Of a stretch of DNA of 64,000 nucleotides, positions 35,721-47,396 are shown piece by piece. How positions within the stretch are numbered: the stretch's first letter is position 1; the number at the start of each line of letters is the position of its first letter. The translations under genes were made by a program, and so were the position numbers. This stretch comes from Pseudomonas putida (GTDB lineage: Bacteria > Pseudomonadota > Gammaproteobacteria > Pseudomonadales > Pseudomonadaceae): positions 3,162,001-3,226,000 of the forward strand of contig NZ_CP039371.1 in the NCBI RefSeq assembly GCF_005080685.1. The letters run 5' to 3'. The notes beneath the pieces were generated by a model, which worked only from the letters and a program-made list of their open reading frames with translations, did no database searches and was not told the origin of the DNA.

Positions 35721-37457
35721 ATGCACAAGCAATCGCATAGCCGTTCCGAGCTCGCCGACGCACTTTTGCGCCTCAGACGCACCTTCTACGCCCTTGCCGG
35801 GTTCAGCGGCGTGATCAACGTCATGATGTTGACGCCCTCGATCTACATGATGCAGGTCTACGACCGCGCCCTGGTCAGCCGCAACGTCACCACCCTGACC
35901 ATGCTGACGTTCCTGGTGGTCGGTCTGTTCCTGCTGATGAGCGCCCTGGAGATGATCCGCACCCGGGTCCTGATCCGCGTCGGCAACTGCCTCGACATGG
36001 GCCTGAACCGCCGCATTTTCAGCGCCGCCTTCGAGCGCAACCTGAGCCGCGCCGGAGGCAATCCAGGGCAAGCCTTGCAAGACTTGGCCCAAGTGCGCCA
36101 GTTTCTTACCGGCAATGGCCTGTTCGCTTTCTTCGATGCGCCGTGGACGCCGATCTACCTGCTGGTGGCGTACCTGATCCACCCCCTGCTCGGCCTGGTC
36201 ACGCTGACCGGCTCGGCGATTCTGGCGGCCCTCGCCTACCTCACCGAAAAGGCCACGCAAAAGCCCTTGGCCCAGGCCAACCAGGCCGCCCTAGCGTCGG
36301 CCAGCTACGCCAACAACAACCTGCGCAACGCCGAGGTGATCGAGGCGATGGGGATGCTCCCGGCCATCAGCCAGCGTTGGTACAAGAGCCACCTGCAGAT
36401 CCTGCAGATGCAGACCCTGGCCTCCGACCGCGCCGCGGTGATCAGCAGCGTCGGCCGCTTCGTGCGGGTGACCTTGCAGTCGCTGATTCTCGGCACCGGG
36501 GCACTGCTGGCGATCGAGGGCAAGATCACCCCAGGCATGATGATCGCCTGCTCGATCCTCACCGGCCGCGCCCTGGGCCCGGTCGAGCAGGTGATCGCGG
36601 CGTGGAAGCCGCTGCTCGGTTGCCGCCTTGCCTGGGGCCGGCTCAGCGAACTGCTCGGCGACTACCCGAACCGTCCGCCCAGCATGTCGCTGCAACGGCC
36701 GCTGGGCATGCTGGCGGTGGAAAACGTCTACGCCGGCGCCCCGGGCAGCAACACCACCATCCTGCGCGGGGTGAGTTTCAATCTGTCTCCCGGTGAAAGC
36801 CTCGGGATCATCGGGCCGTCGGCCTCTGGCAAGTCCACCCTCGCCCGCTTGCTGGTTGGCGTCTGGCCATGCCAAGCCGGCAAAGTGCGGCTCGATGGCG
36901 CCGATATCTTCACCTGGAACAAGGGCGAGCTGGGCCCTTGGCTGGGTTATCTGCCCCAGGACGTCGAGCTGTTCGAAGGCAGCATTGCCGACAACATCGC
37001 GCGGTTTGGCGAGGTCGACAGCGACGCCGTGATCCGCGCCGCCAAGGCATGCGCGGTACACGAGATGATCCTGCGCTTCCCCCAAGGCTACGACACCCGC
37101 CTGGGCAGCGATGGCAGCCCGCTCTCCGGAGGGCAGAAGCAACGCATCGCCCTGGCTCGCGCGCTGTATGGCGAGCCCAGCCTGATCGTGCTGGACGAAC
37201 CCAACGCCAACCTCGACGACATCGGTGAAAAAGCCCTGGTCGATGCCCTGGCCGAGGCCAAGGCGCGAGGCGCCTCGGTGATCCTCGTCTCGCACCGACC
37301 GAATGTACTGTGCGCCGTGGACAACGTGTTGATGCTGCGCGATGGCGGCGTGCAGATGCTTGGCACCCGCGAGGAAGTGTTCGCGGCGCTGCGCAAGGCC
37401 AGCGTGATGCCCGCTGGCGCCTCGACACCGCTGGCTTCGGTGAAGGTACGGGAGTGA
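35721..37457 (+). CDS. Type I secretion ABC exporter, PrtD/AprD type
   Basis: A 578-residue permease-ATPase for RTX-type cargo. The start at 35721 has GGGAGG five bases upstream; the open frame extends 44 codons further but without family similarity. Membrane helices occupy about residues 20-310 and include the SIYMMQVYDRAL segment typical of PrtD exporters. The ATPase domain has Walker A GPSASGKST, signature LSGGQKQR and Walker B LIVLDEPNANLD. There is no C39-like N-terminal domain, which separates it from the LapB-like exporter at 5412-7520. It is the first gene of a three-gene operon and is divergent from the giant peroxidase, its most likely substrate. Confidence 0.93.
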   Translation: MHKQSHSRSELADALLRLRRTFYALAGFSGVINVMMLTPSIYMMQVYDRALVSRNVTTLTMLTFLVVGLFLLMSALEMIRTRVLIRVGNCLDMGLNRRIFSAAFERNLSRAGGNPGQALQDLAQVRQFLTGNGLFAFFDAPWTPIYLLVAYLIHPLLGLVTLTGSAILAALAYLTEKATQKPLAQANQAALASASYANNNLRNAEVIEAMGMLPAISQRWYKSHLQILQMQTLASDRAAVISSVGRFVRVTLQSLILGTGALLAIEGKITPGMMIACSILTGRALGPVEQVIAAWKPLLGCRLAWGRLSELLGDYPNRPPSMSLQRPLGMLAVENVYAGAPGSNTTILRGVSFNLSPGESLGIIGPSASGKSTLARLLVGVWPCQAGKVRLDGADIFTWNKGELGPWLGYLPQDVELFEGSIADNIARFGEVDSDAVIRAAKACAVHEMILRFPQGYDTRLGSDGSPLSGGQKQRIALARALYGEPSLIVLDEPNANLDDIGEKALVDALAEAKARGASVILVSHRPNVLCAVDNVLMLRDGGVQMLGTREEVFAALRKASVMPAGASTPLASVKVRE

Positions 37458-37462
37458 CGATC

Positions 37463-38803
37463 ATGAACCTCAACCAACCTGCTCCCATGCTCCCCGACGA
37501 CAGCTTTGGTCTGATCGACCTCGATGTCGGCAAACCCGCCCGCTGGGGTCTGTGGCTGATGGCCGCCGGATTCGGCGGGTTTCTGCTGTGGTCCTGGCTG
37601 GCGCCGCTGGATGCCGGCGTGGTCGCCACCGGCACGGTCAAGGTCACCAGCAACCGCAAGGCGGTGCAGCACCTGAGCGGCGGCACCGTGGAGGCGATCC
37701 TCGTACGTGAAGGCGATGCGGTGAACAAGGACCAACCACTGGTCCGCCTCGATGCCTTGCGTGCTGCCGCCGAACAGGGTGCGGTCAGTGCCCAGTACAT
37801 CGTCGGCAAGACCGTGGAGAACCGCCTCGAAGCCGAACGAGATGGACGTGACCAGGTGGTCTACGACCCGGCGCTGCTCGAACGTTTCGCTGGCGATCCC
37901 CGCCTGATCGCGGCCATGGACCTGCAACAGCGGCTGCTCGACACCCGTCGTGCGGGCCTTGCCGGTGAAATCGGCATCCTTGAAGAGAACCTCTCGGCTT
38001 CGACCGTGCAGCTCAAGGGCCTGCAGCAAGTCTACGGCGCGCGCGCTTCACAAATCGGCTTTCTCAACCAGGAGCTGCAAGGCACCCGGCTACTCGCCGC
38101 CGAAGGCTACGTGCCGCGCAACCGCCTGCTGGAGCTGGAACGCAACAACGCCGACCTGTCCGCCGGCCAGGCCGAGAACCTCAACAATATCGCCCGGGCG
38201 CGCAGCCAGGCCACCGAGATCAAGCTGCGGATCCTGCAGCGCCAGCACGACTACCTCAAGGAAGTCGAATCGCAGTTGACCGACACCGCCCGGGAAAACA
38301 CCAGCCTCGCCGACCGCCTGCGCGCCCTGGACTACGAGGTGACCCACACGGTGATCCGCTCGCCCATCGACGGCATGGTCCAGGGCCTGAGCATCGCCAC
38401 GGTCGGCGGTGTCATCCAGCCCGGCGCGAAGATCATGGAGATCGTCCCCGGCAGCGAGCCGCTTCAGGTCGACGCGATGATCCCAGTGCAGGCCATCGAC
38501 AAGATGGAGCCGGGCCTGGCAGTGGACATCGCCTTCCCCGCCTTCAACCATGCGCATACGCCGAACATCCCTGGCCGGGTCAAGACCATCTCCGCCGACC
38601 GTCTGCTCGACGAAGAGAGCAAGCAGCCGTTCTACCTCGCCCAGGTCGAAGTGACCCAGGCCGGCATGGGCCTGCTTGGCAGCAACCACATCCGCCCCGG
38701 CATGCCGGCGACCGTCACCATCAAGACCGGCGAGCGCAACCTGCTGAGCTACCTGCTCAAGCCGATGCTCGAACGGGTCGACAGCGCCTTCAAGGAGCAA
38801 TGA
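37463..38803 (+). CDS. Type I secretion periplasmic adaptor, PrtE/AprE (HlyD) type
   Basis: A 446-residue membrane fusion protein. Start chosen at ATG 37463, six bases after the exporter stop codon, with a GGGAG motif just upstream inside the exporter end. A membrane helix (LWLMAAGFGGFLLWSWLA) is followed by GTVKVTSNRKAVQHLSGG, the usual entry to the barrel-sandwich. A long coiled coil (about 100-290) follows, then RSPIDGMVQGLSIATVGGV, the returning half-motif, and a C-terminal IRPGMPATVTIKTGER. It would couple the ABC exporter to the TolC-like channel encoded next, whose ATG comes 1 bp after this stop. Confidence 0.93.
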   Translation: MNLNQPAPMLPDDSFGLIDLDVGKPARWGLWLMAAGFGGFLLWSWLAPLDAGVVATGTVKVTSNRKAVQHLSGGTVEAILVREGDAVNKDQPLVRLDALRAAAEQGAVSAQYIVGKTVENRLEAERDGRDQVVYDPALLERFAGDPRLIAAMDLQQRLLDTRRAGLAGEIGILEENLSASTVQLKGLQQVYGARASQIGFLNQELQGTRLLAAEGYVPRNRLLELERNNADLSAGQAENLNNIARARSQATEIKLRILQRQHDYLKEVESQLTDTARENTSLADRLRALDYEVTHTVIRSPIDGMVQGLSIATVGGVIQPGAKIMEIVPGSEPLQVDAMIPVQAIDKMEPGLAVDIAFPAFNHAHTPNIPGRVKTISADRLLDEESKQPFYLAQVEVTQAGMGLLGSNHIRPGMPATVTIKTGERNLLSYLLKPMLERVDSAFKEQ

Positions 38804-38804
38804 A

Positions 38805-40133
38805 ATGAACCGTCATTGCCTCGTCGCGTGCCTGCTCGGCGTGGCGCTGCCCGCCAGCGCCATGGACCTCAAGCAGGCCTGGGACTTATTGCAGTATCAG
38901 GGCCCCACCTACCGCGCCGCCGTGCACGAACAGCAGGCCGGGCTGGAAAACCGTGCCATCGGCAAGGCTGGCCTGCTGCCGCAGATCAACGCCTCGGCGT
39001 ACAGCAACAAGGTCAACGGCAGCCAGCGCCAGAACGGCATCAGCAACGATCTCGACTACGACTCGACCGGGGCCAACGTGCGCCTGCGCCAGCCGCTGTT
39101 CAACAAGCAGAAGATGGCCGAATACCGCCAGGGCCAGCAGCGCGCCGAGTACAGCGTCGCCGTGTTCGATGCCAAGAGCCAGGACGCCGCGGTGCGCCTG
39201 GCCGACAGCTACTTCAACGTGCTCCTTGCCAGCGAAACCATCACCCTGGCCAAGGCCAAGCTCACCGCCTTCGAAGAGCAGCTCGCCTCGGCGAAACGAC
39301 GCATGGAACTCGGCGCCGGCACCATCACCGACATCGACGAGTCCGCTGCCCGGCGTGACCTGGCCGAAGCGGAGCTGATCGAGGCACAGGACAACCTGGT
39401 CAATGCCCGGCGTGCACTCGAGGAATTCATCGGCGAAACGCCGGCATCGCTGACCACCCTGCAAGCCGGCTTCGCCACCCCGCCGCTGCTGCCAGGCAAC
39501 CTTCAGGACTGGCTGATCAAGGCGCAGGCCGACAGCCCGCTGATCCATGCGCGGCGCTCCAGTTTCGAACTGGCCGAGGAAGAAGTCAGGCGCGCCCGGG
39601 CCGGGCACTGGCCAACGCTGGATTTCGTCGCCGGCTACACCGCGGGCGAAAGCCAGTCGCTGTCCGAGCTCAATCAGCGCAATCACTACAGCTCGATCGG
39701 CCTGGAAATCAACATCCCGCTCTACAGCGGTGGTGGCGTCAGCGCCCTGACCCGCCAGGCCAGTGCCAACAGCGCCAAGGCCCAGGACGAACTCGATGCC
39801 ACGCGCGAGGAAGTCATCTCTGGCACCACCCGGGAATACCGCGGCGTGCAGAGCGGCGCCCTGCGCATTCGCGCCCTGGAAAAGGCCGTGGCATCGAACG
39901 AGCGCTCGTTGCTTTCGACCCGCAAGGGTTTCAAGGAAGGCGGCACCAGCACCAACTCCGATGTGCTCAATGCCGAGGAACTGTTGTTCGTCGCCCGTCA
40001 CGACCTGTTTGAGGCCAAACTGCGCTACCTGATGTCGCGCCTGCGCCTGGCTTCGTCGGTCGGCAGCCTCGGTGACGACGACATCGACCAGATCAACGAT
40101 TACCTAGGCCCGGAACTGCTGGTAACCAACTGA
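38805..40133 (+). CDS. TolC-family outer-membrane channel, PrtF/AprF type
   Basis: A 442-residue outer-membrane channel that completes the second type I system. It has a signal peptide (CLVACLLGVALPASA) and two OEP halves: LLPQINASAYSN and VRLRQPLFNKQ in the first, HWPTLDFVAGYTAGE and LEINIPLYSGGG in the second. Its start directly follows the adaptor stop (TGAAATG), with AAGGAG supplied by the end of the adaptor gene. It is the last gene of the operon. The 338-bp gap downstream holds G/C-rich hairpins and then the sigma-54 promoter of the multicopper oxidase. Confidence 0.92.
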   Translation: MNRHCLVACLLGVALPASAMDLKQAWDLLQYQGPTYRAAVHEQQAGLENRAIGKAGLLPQINASAYSNKVNGSQRQNGISNDLDYDSTGANVRLRQPLFNKQKMAEYRQGQQRAEYSVAVFDAKSQDAAVRLADSYFNVLLASETITLAKAKLTAFEEQLASAKRRMELGAGTITDIDESAARRDLAEAELIEAQDNLVNARRALEEFIGETPASLTTLQAGFATPPLLPGNLQDWLIKAQADSPLIHARRSSFELAEEEVRRARAGHWPTLDFVAGYTAGESQSLSELNQRNHYSSIGLEINIPLYSGGGVSALTRQASANSAKAQDELDATREEVISGTTREYRGVQSGALRIRALEKAVASNERSLLSTRKGFKEGGTSTNSDVLNAEELLFVARHDLFEAKLRYLMSRLRLASSVGSLGDDDIDQINDYLGPELLVTN

Positions 40134-40385
40134 GCGTCCGGGTTTGCCCTTGGCTTCGACTGCTGGCCGCTTCGTCAGGGCCGGGGAAACTGCACCTGGA
40201 AATCACCGAACGGATCGGCGTGTTCCCCGCAATCACGGGCTTGGGCCGTGGGGACCAATCACCACTGTTGGGGGCTTGGTCAACCCCGTTAGCGGGGGCC
40301 TTCCCCCAGTAATTGACGCGCTTTTATTTAGCACACACCAGGCGCCGCAAGCATTTGTTTAACAAAGCATTACCAGTCCTGTCAG
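40134..40385 (+). other. Intergenic stretch with competing G/C-rich hairpins, upstream of the oxidase promoter
   Basis: No convincing gene is seen. Three overlapping pairings are possible: GACCAA (40253-40258) with TTGGTC (40276-40281); CCCCG (40284-40288) with CGGGG (40293-40297); and GGGGG (40294-40298) with CCCCC (40303-40307). The last two share their G tract and exclude each other. A perfect TTTGTTTAACAAA palindrome lies at 40354-40366, twenty bases before the sigma-54 element. The stretch could end the secretion transcript, or hold activator and IHF sites for the promoter. Confidence 0.45.
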
Positions 40386-40402
40386 TTGGCACACCCGTTG
40401 CT
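40386..40402 (+). promoter_or_regulatory. Sigma-54 (-24/-12) promoter of the multicopper oxidase gene
   Basis: TTGGCACACCCGTTGCT matches the RpoN consensus at every key base, with GG (40388-40389) and GC (40400-40401) separated by exactly 10 bases. Transcription would start near 40413, about 60 bp before the oxidase ATG. An enhancer-binding activator is therefore required. None of the NtrC type is encoded next to it. Confidence 0.85.
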
Positions 40403-40471
40403 GAACCCCTTGAAGACAGGCAAAAAGCCACTGGCGGCCAAAGGCCATTTTAGCAAGCGAGGCATCAGGCA

Positions 40472-43867
<3,396 letters not shown>

Positions 43868-43880
43868 GTCGTTCGTGACA

Positions 43881-43954
43881 CGGGCCGCTCTGCGGCCCAT
43901 TGCCGGCAAGCAGCTCCTAGCAACACCGTAGGAGCCGTCTTGCCGGCGATGACG
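43881..43954. repeat. REP-type inverted pair
   Basis: A GCCGGCAAGCAGCTCCTA segment and its near complement TAGGAGCCGTCTTGCCGGC form a hairpin with a 7-nt centre. The sequence differs from the CGCTCCCACA family seen elsewhere in this window. It lies in the 116-bp gap between the multicopper oxidase and the SCO1 gene, so it may reduce read-through. Confidence 0.75.
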
Positions 43955-43983
43955 CCCCGCAATCATTCGAAGAGGATTGCATC

Positions 43984-44988
43984 ATGGCCAGTTCATGGCG
44001 TGTTCTGCTCGCGCTCCTGATGTTCGCCGCCGGTATCCACTACTGGCCTTTGAAACCGGTCCAGCAAGCCCTGCCCATGCCGGCTGCCAACACCAGCGGC
44101 GCAAGCCCGTGGGGCGCCGATTACTTTCCCAATACCCCGCTGGTGACCCAGGACGGCGAGAAAGTGCATTTCTTCGACGACTTGATCAAAGACAAGGTAG
44201 TGGCCATCAACTTCATCTTCACCGGCTGCTCCGACTCCTGTCCGGTGGAAACCGCACGTCTGCGCCAGGTACAGAAAATTCTCGGCGACCGGGTCGGCAA
44301 GGATATCTTCCTCTACTCCATCAGCATCGACCCCTACAACGACACGCCCGCCACCCTCAAACGCTACGCCGAGAAATTCGGCATCGGCCCCGGCTGGACC
44401 CTGCTCACCGGCGAACCCGACGACATCGAGCAACTGCGCCGGCGCCTGGGCCTCTATATAGATGGCCTGGAAAATGGCCGCTCGAAGGACCACAACCTGA
44501 GCCTGATCATCGGCAACCAGAGCACCGGCCGCTGGATGAAAGCTTCGCCCTTCGAAAGCCCCTACATCCTGGCCGACCGCCTGGGCAACAGCCTGCACAA
44601 CTGGAAGCAAGCCAGCGCCATGGCCAACGACTATGCCAATGCACCGCAGGTGCGCCCACCCAGCAGCGGCGAACAGATCTTCCGCACCCGCTGCTCCTCA
44701 TGCCACACCCTGGGCAATGCCGAACCTGGCGGCCAACCGGGCATCGGCCCCGACCTGCTGGGAGTGACGCGCCAACGGGATATCCAGTGGCTGACCCGCT
44801 GGCTGAAAGCGCCGGACCAGATGCTCGCCGAAAAAGACCCGCTGGCCATGTTGCTGCTCGACCAGTACAAAGGCCTGGCGATGCCCAACATGCGCCTGGG
44901 TGACGCCGAGGTCACGGCGCTGCTCGATTATCTGGAAAACGAGACCTCGCGCATCCAGACCCCGGTAGCGGCTACGGAAAAACCTTAA
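43984..44988 (+). CDS. SCO1/SenC copper chaperone fused to a cytochrome c domain
   Basis: A 334-residue exported or membrane-anchored protein. An N-terminal hydrophobic segment (VLLALLMFAAGIHYW) is followed by a thioredoxin-fold SCO domain with the copper-binding Cys82-x3-Cys86 pair (GCSDSC) and a His in SKDHNLSLI. The C-terminal third is a class I cytochrome c domain with Cys237-Ser-Ser-Cys240-His241 and a likely Met ligand in AMPNM. SCO proteins deliver copper or reduce thiols for cuproenzymes; the fused heme suggests an electron-transfer role as well. AGAGGA upstream supports the start. Its place directly after the multicopper oxidase suggests it serves copper loading of that enzyme or relays its electrons. 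It could also serve a terminal oxidase. Confidence 0.9.
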   Translation: MASSWRVLLALLMFAAGIHYWPLKPVQQALPMPAANTSGASPWGADYFPNTPLVTQDGEKVHFFDDLIKDKVVAINFIFTGCSDSCPVETARLRQVQKILGDRVGKDIFLYSISIDPYNDTPATLKRYAEKFGIGPGWTLLTGEPDDIEQLRRRLGLYIDGLENGRSKDHNLSLIIGNQSTGRWMKASPFESPYILADRLGNSLHNWKQASAMANDYANAPQVRPPSSGEQIFRTRCSSCHTLGNAEPGGQPGIGPDLLGVTRQRDIQWLTRWLKAPDQMLAEKDPLAMLLLDQYKGLAMPNMRLGDAEVTALLDYLENETSRIQTPVAATEKP

Positions 44989-45068
44989 AGGCATTTAGCC
45001 ATCAGTCACGAGACTGTCATCTGTCTGTCGTATTTTTCGAGGATCACCCAGGGTAGGGAATACCAGCA

Positions 45069-47396
45069 GTGATCCGCCGCTCTCTTTCGTCCGCAGGCCT
45101 GCTGCGGCTGTTGATCATGATGCTCTGCGCCGCCACCCTGGCATTTCTCTGGGGGCTGTACTTCACCCAAAAAGTTGCCTCGCGCCAGGATGCGCTGTCG
45201 GCCAAGGCGGCCGAGCACCTGAACCTTGCCAGTATCGTCGCCGAAAGCCTGCGCCAACTGGTCGACCGCGCCCAAGCCGTTGGCCGCGGCACCCAGGACG
45301 ACATGAAAGCGCTGCGCCAAGGCAGTTTCAACCTGGCCCGAATACTGGCCGAAGACCCCGTGTTCAAGCGCAAGAGCCTGTATGACCGGCAAGGCCGGCT
45401 GCTTTCGGCCAGTCAGCCCGACGAAGTCCAGGTACTACCGCAGGATTGGTTGGCGCAGCTGCAACAGCACGTCGCCCATCACGGATTCAAACCTTTCCTG
45501 CCCAAGGCCAGCCAAAGCGACAGTCCCACAGCGGTGCCCACCTGGCGCCTGCCCTTTCTGCTGCCGCTGACCGACCTGCCTGGTCGGGAAATCGATGGCA
45601 TTCTCGTGGTGCAGTTGGATATCGGTTATCTGGCCGTGCTGTTCCAGCATATCGATCTGGGCCGCAGCGGTTTGGTGCGCCTGCTCCAGGACGATGGCCA
45701 GGAGCGTCTGCGCATCGACTCCAGTGGCGTGGTGGTCGCCGGCGATGCGTTACTGCCCGCATTGTCACAAGGCAACGAGGCCTGCGGCCTGGTTACCCAG
45801 TACGCCGCGGGGGAACCCTACCAGAGCCTGTATCGGCGGGTGGCCGAACGCGGCTTCAGCGTGGTGGTGAGCCAGCGCCACGACGAGATCCTCGCGGCTT
45901 CCGCGCGGGCTTACGGTCGTCAGTTCTGGCTCAACCTGAGCATGACCCTGATGATCCTCGCCAGCCTGGCCTGGACCTTGCGCCTGCTGCGCAAGCGCCA
46001 GGAGGCTTTCAGCGCCTTGGAGCAGGCCCAGCAGGTCAACCGCCAGTTGATCGACCGGCTCGAGGACGAACATCGGCGCAGCAGCCACGCGGCCGCCACC
46101 GATCACCTGAGCGGCCTGCACAACCGCCGGCAGTTCGTCGAGGTGGCCAGCCAGGCGTTGACCCGCCAACGCGGCAAGCGCCGCCTACTCGCCATCCTGT
46201 TCATCGACATGGACCGCTTCAAGTCGATCAACGATTCACTCGGGCACAAGATTGGCGACTTGTTGTTGCAGGCCGTGGCCGGGCGCATCCAGCGCCTGCT
46301 GGAACCGGGTGACGAAGCTTCGCGGTTCGGTGGCGACGAGTTCGTGGTGCTGCTGGCCGGCGAGCGCAGCGAAGAACGCATCAACGACTGGGTCCGCACC
46401 CTGGTGCACAAGCTCTCGGCTACCTATGCCCTGGACGGTCAGGAGGTCAACACCAGCCCCAGCGTCGGCGTGAGCATCTGCCCTCGCGATGGCCAGGACA
46501 TCGACAGCCTGATCCGCTGCGCCGACGCCGCGATGTACTCGGCCAAGCAGGCCGGGCGCGCGCAGTACCGCTTCTTCGACCCCTCGTTGAACGTTTCGGA
46601 CATCCAGGCGTTCACGCTCGAACAGGCATTTGGCAGTGCACTGGCCGAGCGCCAGTTCGTGCTCCACTACCAGCCGCAGATCCGCCTGGATACCCAGCAA
46701 GTACTGGGCTACGAAGCCCTGGTGCGGTGGGATCACCCCGAGTTCGGCCTGCTCTACCCCGATCGTTTCATCGCCATGGCCGAGCGCAGCGGTTTCATCA
46801 TCGACCTGGGCTGGGAGGTGCTGCGCCTGGCCTGCCAAGAGCTGGCCCACTGGCGCCACGATGGCCGCTGCGCGCGGCTGGCGGTGAACGTGTCGGCGCT
46901 GCAACTGCGCCAGGCCGACTTCGCCGTGCGTTTGCTGGGCCAGTTGCGCCAACAGGGCATCGATCCGCGGCGGCTGGAACTGGAAATCACCGAAACCACC
47001 ATCCTTGATCCGGAGGGGACCGCTGTGGAGCACTTGCACTGCCTGCGTGGCGCCGGTATCGGCATCAGCCTGGACGATTTCGGCCGCGGCTATGCAGGCT
47101 TCGCGCACCTGCAGGCGCTGCCACTGAGCAAGCTCAAGATCGACCGTTCGTTGATCGCGCCATTGTCCAACAGCTACGACGACAGCCCGATCGTGTCGTC
47201 GACCATCATCCTGGCCAAGCGCCTGGGCCTGGAGGTGGTCGCCGAGGGCGTGGAAACCCGCGAGCAAGTGGTCTGCCTGAAGCTCGCCGGCTGCGACATC
47301 GCCCAGGGCTACTACTTCAGCCGCCCCCTGTCGCCGCTGCAGCTGCGCGAGTACCCACCGTTCAATGGCAGCGAGGAACGATCATGCGTGTATTGA
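45069..47396 (+). CDS. Membrane GGDEF-EAL protein with periplasmic sensor
   Basis: A 775-residue c-di-GMP enzyme. Start taken at a GTG with AGGGA about 10 bases upstream; later Met codons inside the first helix are possible. Membrane helices lie near residues 12-32 and 290-310 and enclose a periplasmic domain of about 250 residues. A coiled linker leads to a GGDEF domain with an intact RFGGDEF site but no RxxD inhibition motif. The EAL domain keeps its catalytic set (YEALVRW, NVSALQL, EITETT, DDFGRGY, LKIDRS, EGVETRE), so phosphodiesterase activity is likely; the net direction cannot be told. The last 13 bases overlap the start of the PhnD-like gene, whose product could be the periplasmic ligand carrier for this sensor. 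Confidence 0.92.
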   Translation: MIRRSLSSAGLLRLLIMMLCAATLAFLWGLYFTQKVASRQDALSAKAAEHLNLASIVAESLRQLVDRAQAVGRGTQDDMKALRQGSFNLARILAEDPVFKRKSLYDRQGRLLSASQPDEVQVLPQDWLAQLQQHVAHHGFKPFLPKASQSDSPTAVPTWRLPFLLPLTDLPGREIDGILVVQLDIGYLAVLFQHIDLGRSGLVRLLQDDGQERLRIDSSGVVVAGDALLPALSQGNEACGLVTQYAAGEPYQSLYRRVAERGFSVVVSQRHDEILAASARAYGRQFWLNLSMTLMILASLAWTLRLLRKRQEAFSALEQAQQVNRQLIDRLEDEHRRSSHAAATDHLSGLHNRRQFVEVASQALTRQRGKRRLLAILFIDMDRFKSINDSLGHKIGDLLLQAVAGRIQRLLEPGDEASRFGGDEFVVLLAGERSEERINDWVRTLVHKLSATYALDGQEVNTSPSVGVSICPRDGQDIDSLIRCADAAMYSAKQAGRAQYRFFDPSLNVSDIQAFTLEQAFGSALAERQFVLHYQPQIRLDTQQVLGYEALVRWDHPEFGLLYPDRFIAMAERSGFIIDLGWEVLRLACQELAHWRHDGRCARLAVNVSALQLRQADFAVRLLGQLRQQGIDPRRLELEITETTILDPEGTAVEHLHCLRGAGIGISLDDFGRGYAGFAHLQALPLSKLKIDRSLIAPLSNSYDDSPIVSSTIILAKRLGLEVVAEGVETREQVVCLKLAGCDIAQGYYFSRPLSPLQLREYPPFNGSEERSCVY

